Origin: an uncultured Lysobacteraceae bacterium
GTDB lineage: Bacteria > Pseudomonadota > Gammaproteobacteria > Xanthomonadales > Xanthomonadaceae
Reading direction: 5' to 3'
Assembly: GCA_902825775.1 (NCBI GenBank)
Contig: CADECF010000007.1
Location: 139,078-203,077, forward strand
Length of the DNA: 64,000 bases
Made by a program: the position numbers and the translations under genes. This document shows positions 20,183 through 28,591 of the stretch, piece after piece. The notes beneath the pieces were generated by a model. That model saw only the letters and a list, made by a program, of their open reading frames with translations. It had not been told where the DNA came from and did no database searches. Position 1 is the stretch's first letter; every line of letters starts with the position of its first letter.

Positions 20183-20227
20183 CCCTTTCTTTGGTTACTT
20201 TCTTTGGGCCAACAAAGAAAGTGACCC
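20183..20227. repeat. TTTCTTTGG-type hairpin repeat
   Basis: GGTTACTTTCTTTGGGCC and AACAAAGAAAGTGACC form a stem with a short loop. I recall similar hairpins scattered in xanthomonad genomes; only one copy is seen here. Confidence 0.6.
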
Positions 20228-20377
20228 GGCGCAGCCGGAAGCTTTTTTCCATGGCGCGAGTCGCAGCACCGTTCACCGGCCACGTCGGCCTGGATCCCGG
20301 CATGTGCCGGGATGACGGCTTAGGGCAAGAGCAACATGGGTCCCAGCGTTCGCCGGGATGAAGGCATGAAGCAAGAG

Positions 20378-20403
20378 CAGCGGAGCAAGCTCCGCTCTAC
20401 AGA
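20378..20403. repeat. REP family B copy
   Basis: AGCGGAGCAAGCTCCGCTCT followed by ACAG is the reverse-oriented form of the REP that flanks the RAYT gene. Confidence 0.75.
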
Positions 20404-20497
20404 GACAGAACCAAGGCGCTGGATGCCCGCCTTCGCGGGCATGACGGCTTTAAAGGCAAGAGCAAGCAAGCCCCGCTCTACAAAGCGAAGGGCGCGG

Positions 20498-22189
20498 TTA
20501 GTGTTGCGTGCGTGGAGCGCGCGTGACCAATTTCTTCAGGCCTTGGCCGATACGCGACAGCAGTGAACCCGACGAACGTTCCGACGCGGCCGAAGCCGGC
20601 GGCGACTTACCGGACGCCGGCTTGGATGGCGAACGGGTTGCGGGATTGGCATTGTTCTGCACGACCGCCTCGCCGCCCTCGACACGACGCCCGCCACGCC
20701 GGCGGCGCGGCTTACGCGGCGGACGCGCGGCATCGGTCGCCGTTGCCGGCACCGCAGCGGCGACCACGGCTTCCGACGGCGCACGCGGCGCATCCGGCTT
20801 GCGCGGCGGACGCGGACCGCGATCGCGGCGCGCTTCGCCGCCTGAGCCGCTGCGGCTGCGTCCCGAAGGACCGCCACGACCGGAACCGCTGCCGCTGCGG
20901 CCACCGCCGCGACGCTGCTCGTCGGCATCGCGCTGCTCGCGCGCTTCCTTGAAGATCGTGCCGATGCTTTCCTCTTCCTCGCCTTCCATCTTGGCGCGCG
21001 GCGCGCGCGGCAAAGCGATCAGCAGGTCCGGCGTCACTGTCTGCACCGGGATCTTCTGCTCGATGTAGGCCTCGATGTCCGGCAGCGACATCGCATAGCG
21101 CTCGCAGGCGAAACTGATCGCATCGCCTTCGGCGCCCAAGCGCGCGGTGCGGCCGATGCGGTGCACGTAATCTTCGGCGTCGAACGGCAGATCGTAGTTG
21201 TAGACATGGCTGACGCCGTCGATGTGCAGGCCGCGCGCGGCCACATCGGTGGCGACCAGGATCTCGAGCTGGCCTTTCTGGAATTTGTTGAGCAGCGACT
21301 CGCGCTTCTTCTGCGGCACGTCGCCGCTGAGCACGCCGACCCGGTAGCCGGCGCGCTCCAGCGAGCGCGCCACGCGCTCGACGAAAGCCTTGGTGTTGAC
21401 GAACACCATCGTGCGCGCGCCTTCGCTGCGCGACAGCAGGCCCAGCAGCAGCGGCAGCTTCTCCTCGTCGGCCGGGAAATACATCGCCTGGCGCACTTTG
21501 GCGTTGGTGATGTATTCGGTCTCGACGATGAGCTTTTCCGGCTCGTTCATGTGCTCGTAGGCGAGCTCGAGCACGCGATGGCTCAGCGTGGCCGAGAACA
21601 ACAGCGTCTGCCGCTCGGTGCGCACCGGCATGCGGCGCAGCAGGAAGCGGATGTCCTTGATGAAGCCCAGATCGAACATGCGGTCGGCTTCGTCGAGCAC
21701 GCAGATCTCGCAGGCGTGCAGCGACACCACTTTGTGCTGCTTGACGTAATCGATCAGGCGGCCGGGCGTAGCGATGATCACGTCCACGCCCTGCTGCAGC
21801 AGCGCGCGCTGCTTGTCGTAATCCACGCCGCCGTACACCAGCGCGAAGCGCAGGCCCAGGTCGCTGCCGAACTTGACCGCATCCTTATGGATCTGGATGG
21901 CGAGCTCGCGGGTCGGCGCCAGGATCAGCGCGCGCGGATCTTCGGGCTTGCGTTCGGCCAGGGCCGGACGCGTGAGCAGGCGGTTGATGACGGCGATCAG
22001 GAACGCGAGCGTCTTGCCGGTACCGGTCTGCGCCTGGCCGGCGACGTCGCGACCGGGCAGCGCCACCGGCAACGTGAGGGCCTGGATCGGCGTGCAACGG
22101 GTGAAGCCGGCGGCTTCCAAACCGGACAGCAGCGCGGGATGCAGATCGAAGGATGAAAAGGTGATATCGGTTAACGGTTTGTCGGACAT
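20498..22189 (-). CDS. rhlB: DEAD-box RNA helicase RhlB
   Basis: The 563-residue protein has the complete DEAD-box core: Q motif ([13 protein letters not shown]), [28 protein letters not shown], and HRIGRTAR, spanning about residues 10-380. The C-terminal ~170 residues are a low-complexity RGG/Arg-Pro-Ala-rich tail ([15 protein letters not shown]) typical for RNA binding. RhlB unwinds RNA in the degradosome with RNase E. N-terminal match and xanthomonad neighbourhood (next to thioredoxin and rho) support RhlB over other DEAD helicases. It is divergent from trxA. Confidence 0.92.
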   Translation of the reverse strand: MSDKPLTDITFSSFDLHPALLSGLEAAGFTRCTPIQALTLPVALPGRDVAGQAQTGTGKTLAFLIAVINRLLTRPALAERKPEDPRALILAPTRELAIQIHKDAVKFGSDLGLRFALVYGGVDYDKQRALLQQGVDVIIATPGRLIDYVKQHKVVSLHACEICVLDEADRMFDLGFIKDIRFLLRRMPVRTERQTLLFSATLSHRVLELAYEHMNEPEKLIVETEYITNAKVRQAMYFPADEEKLPLLLGLLSRSEGARTMVFVNTKAFVERVARSLERAGYRVGVLSGDVPQKKRESLLNKFQKGQLEILVATDVAARGLHIDGVSHVYNYDLPFDAEDYVHRIGRTARLGAEGDAISFACERYAMSLPDIEAYIEQKIPVQTVTPDLLIALPRAPRAKMEGEEEESIGTIFKEAREQRDADEQRRGGGRSGSGSGRGGPSGRSRSGSGGEARRDRGPRPPRKPDAPRAPSEAVVAAAVPATATDAARPPRKPRRRRGGRRVEGGEAVVQNNANPATRSPSKPASGKSPPASAASERSSGSLLSRIGQGLKKLVTRAPRTQH

Positions 22190-22353
22190 GCTCTGGCGTC
22201 GATGAGCGCGATTCGCGCTTGCGTGGGCGGCGTCGGCGTCGCAGACTGCCGGCTGGATTTGGGGCGGCGGACGGGTCTTGAAACCGCCGCTTTAACGCCC
22301 CAGTTTACCGTACTCGGCGCGCCATGACCCGCGCGCCCCAGCAGGAGATTCCC

Positions 22354-22686
22354 GTGAACGACAAGGTCATCCACGCCAGCGACGCCGATTTCGACACCAC
22401 CGTGCTGCAGTCCTCCGAGCCCGTGCTGGTCGACTTCTGGGCGCCCTGGTGCGGCCCCTGCAAGATGATCGGGCCGGTGGTGGACCAGTTGGCGGACGAA
22501 TACGACGGCCGCGCCAAGATGGTCAAAGTGGACGTTCAGGCGTTCCCGAACCTGGGCATCCGCTTCAATGTGCGCAGCATTCCGATGCTGCTGCTGTTCA
22601 AGGACGGCCAGGTCCAGGCCAGCCAGATGGGCGCGCCGGGCAATATCAAGACCGTGCTGAACCAGATGATCGAAAAGGCGCTTTAA
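22354..22686 (+). CDS. trxA: Thioredoxin
   Basis: The 110-residue protein has the active site WAPWCGPCKMIGP near residue 34 and the cis-proline segment VRSIPMLLLFKDG, and is a general dithiol reductant of the cytoplasm. The start chosen is GTG at 22354, because AGGAG lies seven bases upstream and the length then matches E. coli TrxA. An ATG at 22324 would add ten residues and bury the ribosome-binding site. The rho gene follows downstream, as in many proteobacteria. Confidence 0.95.
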   Translation: MNDKVIHASDADFDTTVLQSSEPVLVDFWAPWCGPCKMIGPVVDQLADEYDGRAKMVKVDVQAFPNLGIRFNVRSIPMLLLFKDGQVQASQMGAPGNIKTVLNQMIEKAL

Positions 22687-22703
22687 GCGCTTTGGCTTCT
22701 GCT

Positions 22704-22875
22704 TTTCTCCTTCCCCTTCAAGGGGGGTGAAGAGGTGCGTTTGCGAGCCGCAGGCTCGCGCGCCGATGAACGCCACGCGCGCTGCGGGTGGCCGGACAGG
22801 TCGGGATGGGGATGGTTTGAGATCGCGAAGATTAAACCCATCCCCACCCAACCCTGCCCTTGAAGGGAGGGCTAA
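22704..22875. repeat. Imperfect inverted repeat, family E-like
   Basis: CTCCTTCCCCTTCAAGGGGG near 22707 and CCCTTGAAGGGAGGG near 22857 frame a ~170-base palindromic block between trxA and rho. The remainder to 23047 is the rho leader, with no gene seen. Confidence 0.6.
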
Positions 22876-23047
22876 AAGCACCATATTCTCTGAACGACAC
22901 CGCTTCATGGCGCTTGCCGCGACAGCTTAGCGGTGCTAGTTTCCGCATCACCCGGCGCGTTTTCGGCGCCGCACCCCCTCTCCGAACACTTCTTAACTCA
23001 CGTCCGCCCGCAGACCGCTGGCGCTCGCATCAGCGAGGAATTCGAGC

Positions 23048-24760
23048 TTGTCCAAGAACACCCCCGACTCCGGCGAAACCGCCGTGAAGCGCGTACGCAA
23101 ACCACGTGTCGCCGCCGCCGAAACTGCCGCAGAAGCGGCGCCGCCGGCCCCGTCCGCACCTCCCGCAGCCGCTCCCCCACCTGCCCCCGCGCCGGTGATG
23201 GCCGAGCCGTCCGCCCCGCCCGCTCCAGCCGGCCACACCCCCGCTTCCGATGCCGGCCCCTCCGGCGGCAATACGGAAGGCGGCGGCCAGGAAGGCGGCG
23301 AGACGCGCGAGCAACGCGACCAGCGCTTCAATAACAACAGCAACAACAACAACCGCCGCGACCGCTTCCGCAATCGCCGCGACCGCCAGCGCGATCGTTT
23401 CCGCGACGACGGCCTGCCGCAGGACAACCCGCAAGGCAACGGCGACAACAACTACCAGCCGCAACCCAAGCTGGCCAATATTCCCGAAGGCTTTCCGCAA
23501 TACTCGTTGAGCGACCTGAAGCGGATGCCGGCGCAGAAGCTGCTGGATATCGCCGAGCAGTTGGGCATCTCCGAAGGCGTGGCCCGCGCCCGCAAGCAGG
23601 ACGTGATCTTCGCCCTGTTGAAAGTGCTGACCCGCCACGGCGAAGGCGTCGCCGCCGACGGCGTGCTGGAAATTCTCCCCGACGGCTTCGGCTTCCTGCG
23701 TGCCGCCGAAGCCAGCTATCTGGCCGGCCCGGACGATACCTACATCTCGCCCAGCCAGATCCGCCGCTTCAATCTGCGCACCGGCGACCATCTGGGCGGC
23801 CGCATCCGCTTCCCTAAAGAAGGCGAACGCTATTTCGCGCTGTCGATGGTCGACACGATCAACGGCGAACCGCTGGAAGCGTCCAAGAACAAGGTGCTGT
23901 TCGAGAACCTGACGCCGCTGTTCCCGCGCCGCCGTTTCACCCTGGAGCGCGGCAACGGCTCCAGCGAGGACATCGCCGGCCGCATCCTGGATCTGATGGC
24001 GCCGCAGGGCAAAGGCCAGCGCGCGCTGATCGTCTCCCCGCCGAAAGCCGGCAAGACGATGATGATGCAGCAGATCGCCACCGCGATCACCACCAACCAT
24101 CCGGACGTGCACCTGATCGTGCTGCTGATCGACGAGCGCCCGGAAGAAGTCACCGACATGCAGCGCACCGTGCGCGGCGAAGTGATCAGCTCCACCTTCG
24201 ACGAACCCGCCGCGCGCCACGTGCAGGTCGCCGAAATGGTGATCGAGCGCGCCAAGCGCCTGGTCGAACACAAGAAGGACGTGGTGATCCTGCTCGACTC
24301 GATCACCCGCTTGGCCCGCGCGTACAACAACGTGGTGCCGAGCTCGGGCAAGGTGCTCACCGGCGGCGTCGACGCCAACGCGCTGCACCGGCCGAAGCGT
24401 TTCTTCGGCGCCGCGCGCAACGTCGAGGAAGGCGGCTCGCTGACCATCATCGCCACCGCGCTGGTCGAGACCGGCAGCAAGATGGACGAGGTGATCTACG
24501 AAGAGTTCAAGGGCACCGGCAACAGCGAAGTGCACCTGAACCGCCGCATCACCGAGAAGCGCGTCTATCCGGCGATCGACATCAACCGCTCCGGCACCCG
24601 CCGCGAGGATCTGCTGATCGAGCCGGAAATGCTGCAGAAGATCTGGATCCTGCGCAAACTGCTGCACCCGATGGACGAAATCGCGGCGATGGAGTTCCTG
24701 CTCGACAAGATGAAGAACACCAAGTCCAACGACGAATTCTTCTCTTCGATGAAGCGCTGA
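23048..24760 (+). CDS. rho: Transcription termination factor Rho
   Basis: Rho is a hexameric RNA-dependent ATPase that ends transcription. The conserved body starts near residue 155 ([20 protein letters not shown]), followed by the RNA-binding domain ([13 protein letters not shown]), Walker A ([11 protein letters not shown]), and the R/Q-loop regions to the end. Length is 570 against 419 in E. coli: the N-terminal ~150 residues are a disordered extension rich in Ala/Pro, then Asn runs and Arg/Asp repeats ([19 protein letters not shown]). The start is TTG at 23048 with GAGGAA ten bases upstream; a rare start codon may limit expression. An intrinsic terminator follows. Confidence 0.95.
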   Translation: MSKNTPDSGETAVKRVRKPRVAAAETAAEAAPPAPSAPPAAAPPPAPAPVMAEPSAPPAPAGHTPASDAGPSGGNTEGGGQEGGETREQRDQRFNNNSNNNNRRDRFRNRRDRQRDRFRDDGLPQDNPQGNGDNNYQPQPKLANIPEGFPQYSLSDLKRMPAQKLLDIAEQLGISEGVARARKQDVIFALLKVLTRHGEGVAADGVLEILPDGFGFLRAAEASYLAGPDDTYISPSQIRRFNLRTGDHLGGRIRFPKEGERYFALSMVDTINGEPLEASKNKVLFENLTPLFPRRRFTLERGNGSSEDIAGRILDLMAPQGKGQRALIVSPPKAGKTMMMQQIATAITTNHPDVHLIVLLIDERPEEVTDMQRTVRGEVISSTFDEPAARHVQVAEMVIERAKRLVEHKKDVVILLDSITRLARAYNNVVPSSGKVLTGGVDANALHRPKRFFGAARNVEEGGSLTIIATALVETGSKMDEVIYEEFKGTGNSEVHLNRRITEKRVYPAIDINRSGTRREDLLIEPEMLQKIWILRKLLHPMDEIAAMEFLLDKMKNTKSNDEFFSSMKR

Positions 24761-24780
24761 CCGCATCGCATCCGCAAAAG

Positions 24781-24808
24781 AAAACGCCCCGCATCGCGGG
24801 GCGTTTTT
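24781..24808 (+). terminator. Rho-independent terminator after rho
   Basis: AAAACGCCCCGC-ATC-GCGGGGCGTTTTT, a strong stem with five T residues, 20 bases beyond the rho stop. Its symmetric A-run may also serve the convergent gene ending at 24815. Confidence 0.9.
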
Positions 24809-24814
24809 CAGCGA

Positions 24815-25579
24815 TCATTCTTCGAATGGACGCACGCCTATCTGCATCTGCAGGCCTTCCTTCGCTTTTCGTTCCATTCTTCTGTGATGGAGAACCAAAG
24901 CCCTTCTTTCTGCGATCTCAAGTTCATTCAACGTGATTCTGGGATGCTCGACATACAGTTGCATAGGAGCCTTCCAATCCCCCTCGATGTAGGCCAGCCG
25001 GTAATAAGCCGCGCTTTCGCTAAGATCCTCATCCTTGTACGCTTCAGCAAGCTTGTAGTAAGCATAGATGCTACTTTGAAGAGTGGCCCGATTAAGCAGC
25101 CAAAGCCCGCGCTCCTTCGCGCCGCCGCCCGATTTCACCAAACGATCTCCATAGACGGCCATAGCCGCGAGATTATTGGCGGCAGCAAGCTTTTCGATCT
25201 GCGCTGACGGCATGGCCTCCAAATCCAGCAGCTCGCTATCAGAAGGATAGCCCCTGCGTTCCAGCCAAAGCGCTTCGGTACGCGAACTGGCGGCATTGAT
25301 GGTCCGCGCGCAATCGATTTCAGGCGCGCAGGCATATTCTTCCATTAGCTTATCGAGATGTTGCGCGAACTGCGGGTCTATGGGCTGTGGTTTTCGTACC
25401 GCCGGCGCCCTCTTTTTGTTTGCTGGGGAGACCTCTTCCATATCATATTCCAACATGGAAACTTCATTACTTGCCTTCACCGCGAGGTCGGTATTCTTGT
25501 GTCCGAAATGCTTCAGTCCCAACAATGACGCTAAGGCCAAAACAACAACTACTGCTACGATCTGGAAAAAACGCTTCAT
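24815..25579 (-). CDS. Membrane-anchored protein with SEL1/TPR-like helices
   Basis: The 254-residue protein starts with a single transmembrane anchor (FFQIVAVVVVLALASLLGL) and an exposed domain. Two segments resemble SEL1/TPR-like helical pairs (NLAAMAVYGDRLVKSGGGAK; YAYYKLAEAYKDEDLSESAA). The ATG at 25579 overlaps the stop of the upstream gene (TGATG), which decides it over a longer form starting at 25630. Function is unknown. With its partner it forms a coupled two-gene envelope cassette of lower GC than its surroundings. Confidence 0.7.
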   Translation of the reverse strand: MKRFFQIVAVVVVLALASLLGLKHFGHKNTDLAVKASNEVSMLEYDMEEVSPANKKRAPAVRKPQPIDPQFAQHLDKLMEEYACAPEIDCARTINAASSRTEALWLERRGYPSDSELLDLEAMPSAQIEKLAAANNLAAMAVYGDRLVKSGGGAKERGLWLLNRATLQSSIYAYYKLAEAYKDEDLSESAAYYRLAYIEGDWKAPMQLYVEHPRITLNELEIAERRALVLHHRRMERKAKEGLQMQIGVRPFEE

Positions 25580-26373
25580 CACTGGACCCCGCACTGGTTT
25601 TTTTGCACGTTTACCCACCATGTTGAACATTTCACTTGCGCCTCCACCTTCTTAGCCTTAGCGCTGAGTGAATTATCCGGAGCTTGCGTGCTCACCAGTC
25701 CCTGCAAGCTGAGAACGCCAACCCCAATATCAACATCGTTTGTTTCTAGCCAATCTTTAAAGGTGTAAAACCACCCACCCCAACCGGCCTCTTGGTGCAA
25801 TCGCGCAAGCGTCGTTGCACATTTGCTGGTTCCGTAGGCGCCCGGCAGTGCATACATTTCCTGATAGGCACAGGCGTACCGTAGACCTTCTTTCAGATTG
25901 TCGTCTACTACTTGCTGCGACATGGTCATCTTCGACAAATCAGTCGTATGCTTCGCTAATTGAAATTCGAATATGCCTATCGAACCTGGCAACATCTCGC
26001 CGCTATTTTTAAGCGCTATCGCCTTTGCAAGACCGGAACCTGCCGCATACGTGCCCTTTCCGTATTCTGCTCCGGTCGGAAACCCGATGGGATTCGGGCA
26101 ATTCGGTGGCTTGTTTTGCACAAGTTCTGCGCATCTCTGCTCACGAGTGAGCCCACCACCGCCTCCGCCGCCCCCTCCAGGCCCATCGCCTTTGCCACCT
26201 CCACCGCCACCATCATCACTGGCGTAGTAGTTACAACCCCACCCCGAGAATTGATCGCCGCTGCCAGTATTCACCCAAGATGGGTGACAAACTGCATACA
26301 TGGCCGCCGAGGCAGATTTAGGCGAGAACGAAAGTATCAATGCAATTGCAGCAAACGCCGCCATCTTGCGCAT
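25579..26373 (-). CDS. Secreted Gly-rich-linker protein of unknown function
   Basis: The 264-residue protein has a signal peptide (AAFAAIALILSFSPKSASA), a short cysteine-containing N-terminal region (CHPSWVNTGSGDQFSGWGC), a linker at about 55-75 made almost wholly of glycine, and a C-terminal domain of ~180 residues with four or more cysteines (CAELV, NCPNP, ACAYQ, KCATTL). I do not recognise the family. It is translationally coupled to the membrane-anchored protein downstream; an exported enzyme or binding protein with its anchor is possible but unproven. Confidence 0.65.
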   Translation of the reverse strand: MRKMAAFAAIALILSFSPKSASAAMYAVCHPSWVNTGSGDQFSGWGCNYYASDDGGGGGGKGDGPGGGGGGGGGLTREQRCAELVQNKPPNCPNPIGFPTGAEYGKGTYAAGSGLAKAIALKNSGEMLPGSIGIFEFQLAKHTTDLSKMTMSQQVVDDNLKEGLRYACAYQEMYALPGAYGTSKCATTLARLHQEAGWGGWFYTFKDWLETNDVDIGVGVLSLQGLVSTQAPDNSLSAKAKKVEAQVKCSTWWVNVQKNQCGVQ

Positions 26374-26779
26374 AGCTTCTCCTTATTGGATTCAGCTCGA
26401 CCGGAGGCGATTCCTCGCGGTCGACACGCAGACGTAATTCATCGTTCGCAATGGCCAGTAGATGAGCTGGTTGCGATGGATGCGTGCTGGGAATGTGACT
26501 GTCGTCGCTAACCGTTCTCGCGAAATGAGAGCGCATCTTTACTCGAGAGCTTTCTATTGCAACCTATAGAGCGCTTTTCTGAAACGTGTCTCCGACTATC
26601 GATTTTGATTTGCGTGTTACTCACTACCGAGGTTTAACCTTGAGGCCGACGATCTCTCGGCTCGACATACGATCTCCCTCTCGCTTCGACCGCCTGCAGC
26701 CCAGGCGGCCCGGCGGGGTCGTCGCGTAACGTGGATTGGAGTAACCTCCGGCCAAGCGTTCCGAGGGAGCGGGAACGAC
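26374..26779. other. Intergenic region without recognised gene
   Basis: About 400 bases between the divergent 25-kb cassette and the GAF gene, lower in GC than average. Promoters for both sides must lie here; no repeat or clear regulatory palindrome was found. Confidence 0.5.
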
Positions 26780-27310
26780 ATGTCGCTAGCCGCCGCCGCG
26801 TTCCTCGCAGAGGCCCAGGCCAAGCTGGCCGGGCTGTCGAGCGAGCTGTTGCGGGTGGATTCTGCGCAGGCGGTGGCCTGGAGTTTGTGCGATTTCTGCG
26901 GTCGCGAGTTGGGGCTGGTCGATTGCGTGGTCTACCTACTGGACCCCGGCGGCGCCAGCCTGACCCAACACGCCGCCTGGGGACCGAAACGGGCCGCGGA
27001 TCATGTGATGGAATCGCGCATCCAGCTGGCCATGGGCGTGGGTATAGTCGGCCGCTGCGCGCAGTTGCGGCTGCCGCAACGCACCGTCGACGCGCGCTTG
27101 GACGAGCGCTACGTGATCGACGACCAGCCCAACCTGTCCGAACTGGCGTTGCCGATCATGGCGGGCGATGCGCTGTACGGCGTGCTCGACAGCGAGCACC
27201 CGCAGGCCGACTACTACCGGCTCGCGCACGAGCACGCGATGGCTGCGATCGCCGAACGGGGCGCACTGCGCCTGCATGAGTTGAACGGGGTCAGCGCTCC
27301 AGGCGCTTGA
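26780..27310 (+). CDS. GAF-domain protein
   Basis: The 176-residue protein is a single GAF domain: DCVVYLLDPGGASLTQHAAWG, the GVGIVGRCAQL helix, and LALPIMAGDALYGVLDSEH at the C-terminal strands. It probably senses a small ligand or redox state; no output domain is attached. GGAG-type ribosome site (GAGGGAGCGGG) precedes the ATG. Its last 20 bases overlap the 3' end of the convergent FAD oxidoreductase. Confidence 0.82.
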   Translation: MSLAAAAFLAEAQAKLAGLSSELLRVDSAQAVAWSLCDFCGRELGLVDCVVYLLDPGGASLTQHAAWGPKRAADHVMESRIQLAMGVGIVGRCAQLRLPQRTVDARLDERYVIDDQPNLSELALPIMAGDALYGVLDSEHPQADYYRLAHEHAMAAIAERGALRLHELNGVSAPGA

Positions 27311-28505
27311 AGCCGAACAGCGCGGCCAGCGGGTGACGCCGCTTTTCGATCAGCGCGCGCAGCAAGCCTGCGCCGAGCATGCTGTAGGTGATGCCATTGC
27401 CGCCGTACGCCATCGCGAAATGCACGCGCGGGCCGTATTGCGGATGCGGGCCGAAGAACGGCAGGCCATCTTCGGTTTCGGCGAACGTGCCCGCCCACGA
27501 GAACGCGGGCTGCACGGGCAAAGCGGGAAACAGGCCTTGCACGTGCGCGGCCAGGATACGGGCCTTTTTTTCGACGCGCGCGTCGCGTTTGGCCGGTATG
27601 TCGATAGCGTCGTCCTCGCCGCCGACGATCAGGCGGCCGTCGGCGGTCGTACGCATGTAGAGATAGGGCCGCGCCGATTCCCACATCATCGTGCGGGTCA
27701 GCGCACCCAACAGGTCCGGATCGATAGGATCCGTGACTAGCGCGTAACTGCTGCGATTGCGCGCCACCCGCTGCTTGAGCCAGCGCTGGTTCGCATAGCC
27801 TGCGGCAAGCACCAGATGGCGCGCGCGGATCTGCGGCCCCGTTTCGGAGCGCAAGGTCACGCCGCGCGTATCGGCGACGATGCGCGCGATCTGGAAACGG
27901 TCGTAGACGCCGGCACCGCGCTTCTCCAGCCGCATGAACAGGCGATAGGCGAAGCGATACGGATCCACATACGCCGCCAAGCGGCTGAGGATCGCGCACG
28001 GCGCTTCGAATCCATAGCGCTCGCGCACGCCTTCGCGATCGAGCCACGACACCGGTAGGCCGTATCGGGTGCGCAGCGCGAACTCGCGCTCGAGCGCGCG
28101 CCGGTGCCCGCGCTTGCTGGCGTAGTAAAGGCTGTCGGCGCGGGAAAAACCGACGTCGCGCAACCCGCGCGCCAACGACTGCAGCATCGGAATCGCTTCG
28201 GCGCAGGCCGAGTAGGCGAGCGCCGCGTCGGCCTCGCCATAACGTTCGGCCAGGTCGGTCATGTGCGTATCGATTTCGTATTGCAGCAGCGCCGTGCTCG
28301 CCGCCGTGCTGCCCCAGCCGATGTCGCGCTGCTCGACCACCGCGACCCGGTGGCCGTGCTTGGCCAGCTCGTCGGCGATCAGCGCACCGGTGATGCCGCC
28401 GCCGAGCACGGCGACATCCACGCGCAGATCCTCCTGCAACGCCGGAAACGCGTGCATCAGGCCGTTTTTGACCGCCCACCAGGGGTAGCCGCTCTTCAGA
28501 TCCAT
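27291..28505 (-). CDS. FAD-dependent oxidoreductase (DAO family)
   Basis: The 404-residue protein has the N-terminal dinucleotide-binding motif VAVLGGGITGALIADELAKHG (residues ~25-45), the DAO family AGYANQRWL segment, and a C-terminal GGNGITYSMLGAGLL FAD-contacting block. It likely oxidises an amino acid or amine substrate in the cytoplasm. Start at 28505 (MDLKSGYPWW) is typical for this family; an ATG at 28532 is possible. It is divergent from the Kef-type antiporter. Its stop lies within the end of the GAF gene. Confidence 0.88.
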   Translation of the reverse strand: MDLKSGYPWWAVKNGLMHAFPALQEDLRVDVAVLGGGITGALIADELAKHGHRVAVVEQRDIGWGSTAASTALLQYEIDTHMTDLAERYGEADAALAYSACAEAIPMLQSLARGLRDVGFSRADSLYYASKRGHRRALEREFALRTRYGLPVSWLDREGVRERYGFEAPCAILSRLAAYVDPYRFAYRLFMRLEKRGAGVYDRFQIARIVADTRGVTLRSETGPQIRARHLVLAAGYANQRWLKQRVARNRSSYALVTDPIDPDLLGALTRTMMWESARPYLYMRTTADGRLIVGGEDDAIDIPAKRDARVEKKARILAAHVQGLFPALPVQPAFSWAGTFAETEDGLPFFGPHPQYGPRVHFAMAYGGNGITYSMLGAGLLRALIEKRRHPLAALFGFKRLER

Positions 28506-28591
28506 GCGATTTCGCCGCGGGAATAGGTTCATATCGCCAGCCGCCGTGTCGGCACGGCGTGAGCGCGGCATAATCGGGCACGGAGGTCGGC

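Larger units (their letters stand above)
19636..20497. other. Repeat-rich intergenic region between ftsE and rhlB
   Basis: About 860 bases without a convincing gene. It contains three short REP family B copies (19781-19805, 20378-20403, 20462-20485), a hairpin of the TTTCTTTGG type (20183-20227) and several family D half-palindromes (about 20285-20450). Short open frames here are made of repeat sequence. It acts as a divergent/tail spacer: ftsE starts at one side and rhlB ends at the other. Confidence 0.7.

Noticed and set aside
19856-20224. 122-codon open frame in the ftsE-rhlB gap
   Set aside because: Composed largely of repeat-associated sequence, no ribosome site and no recognisable protein features.
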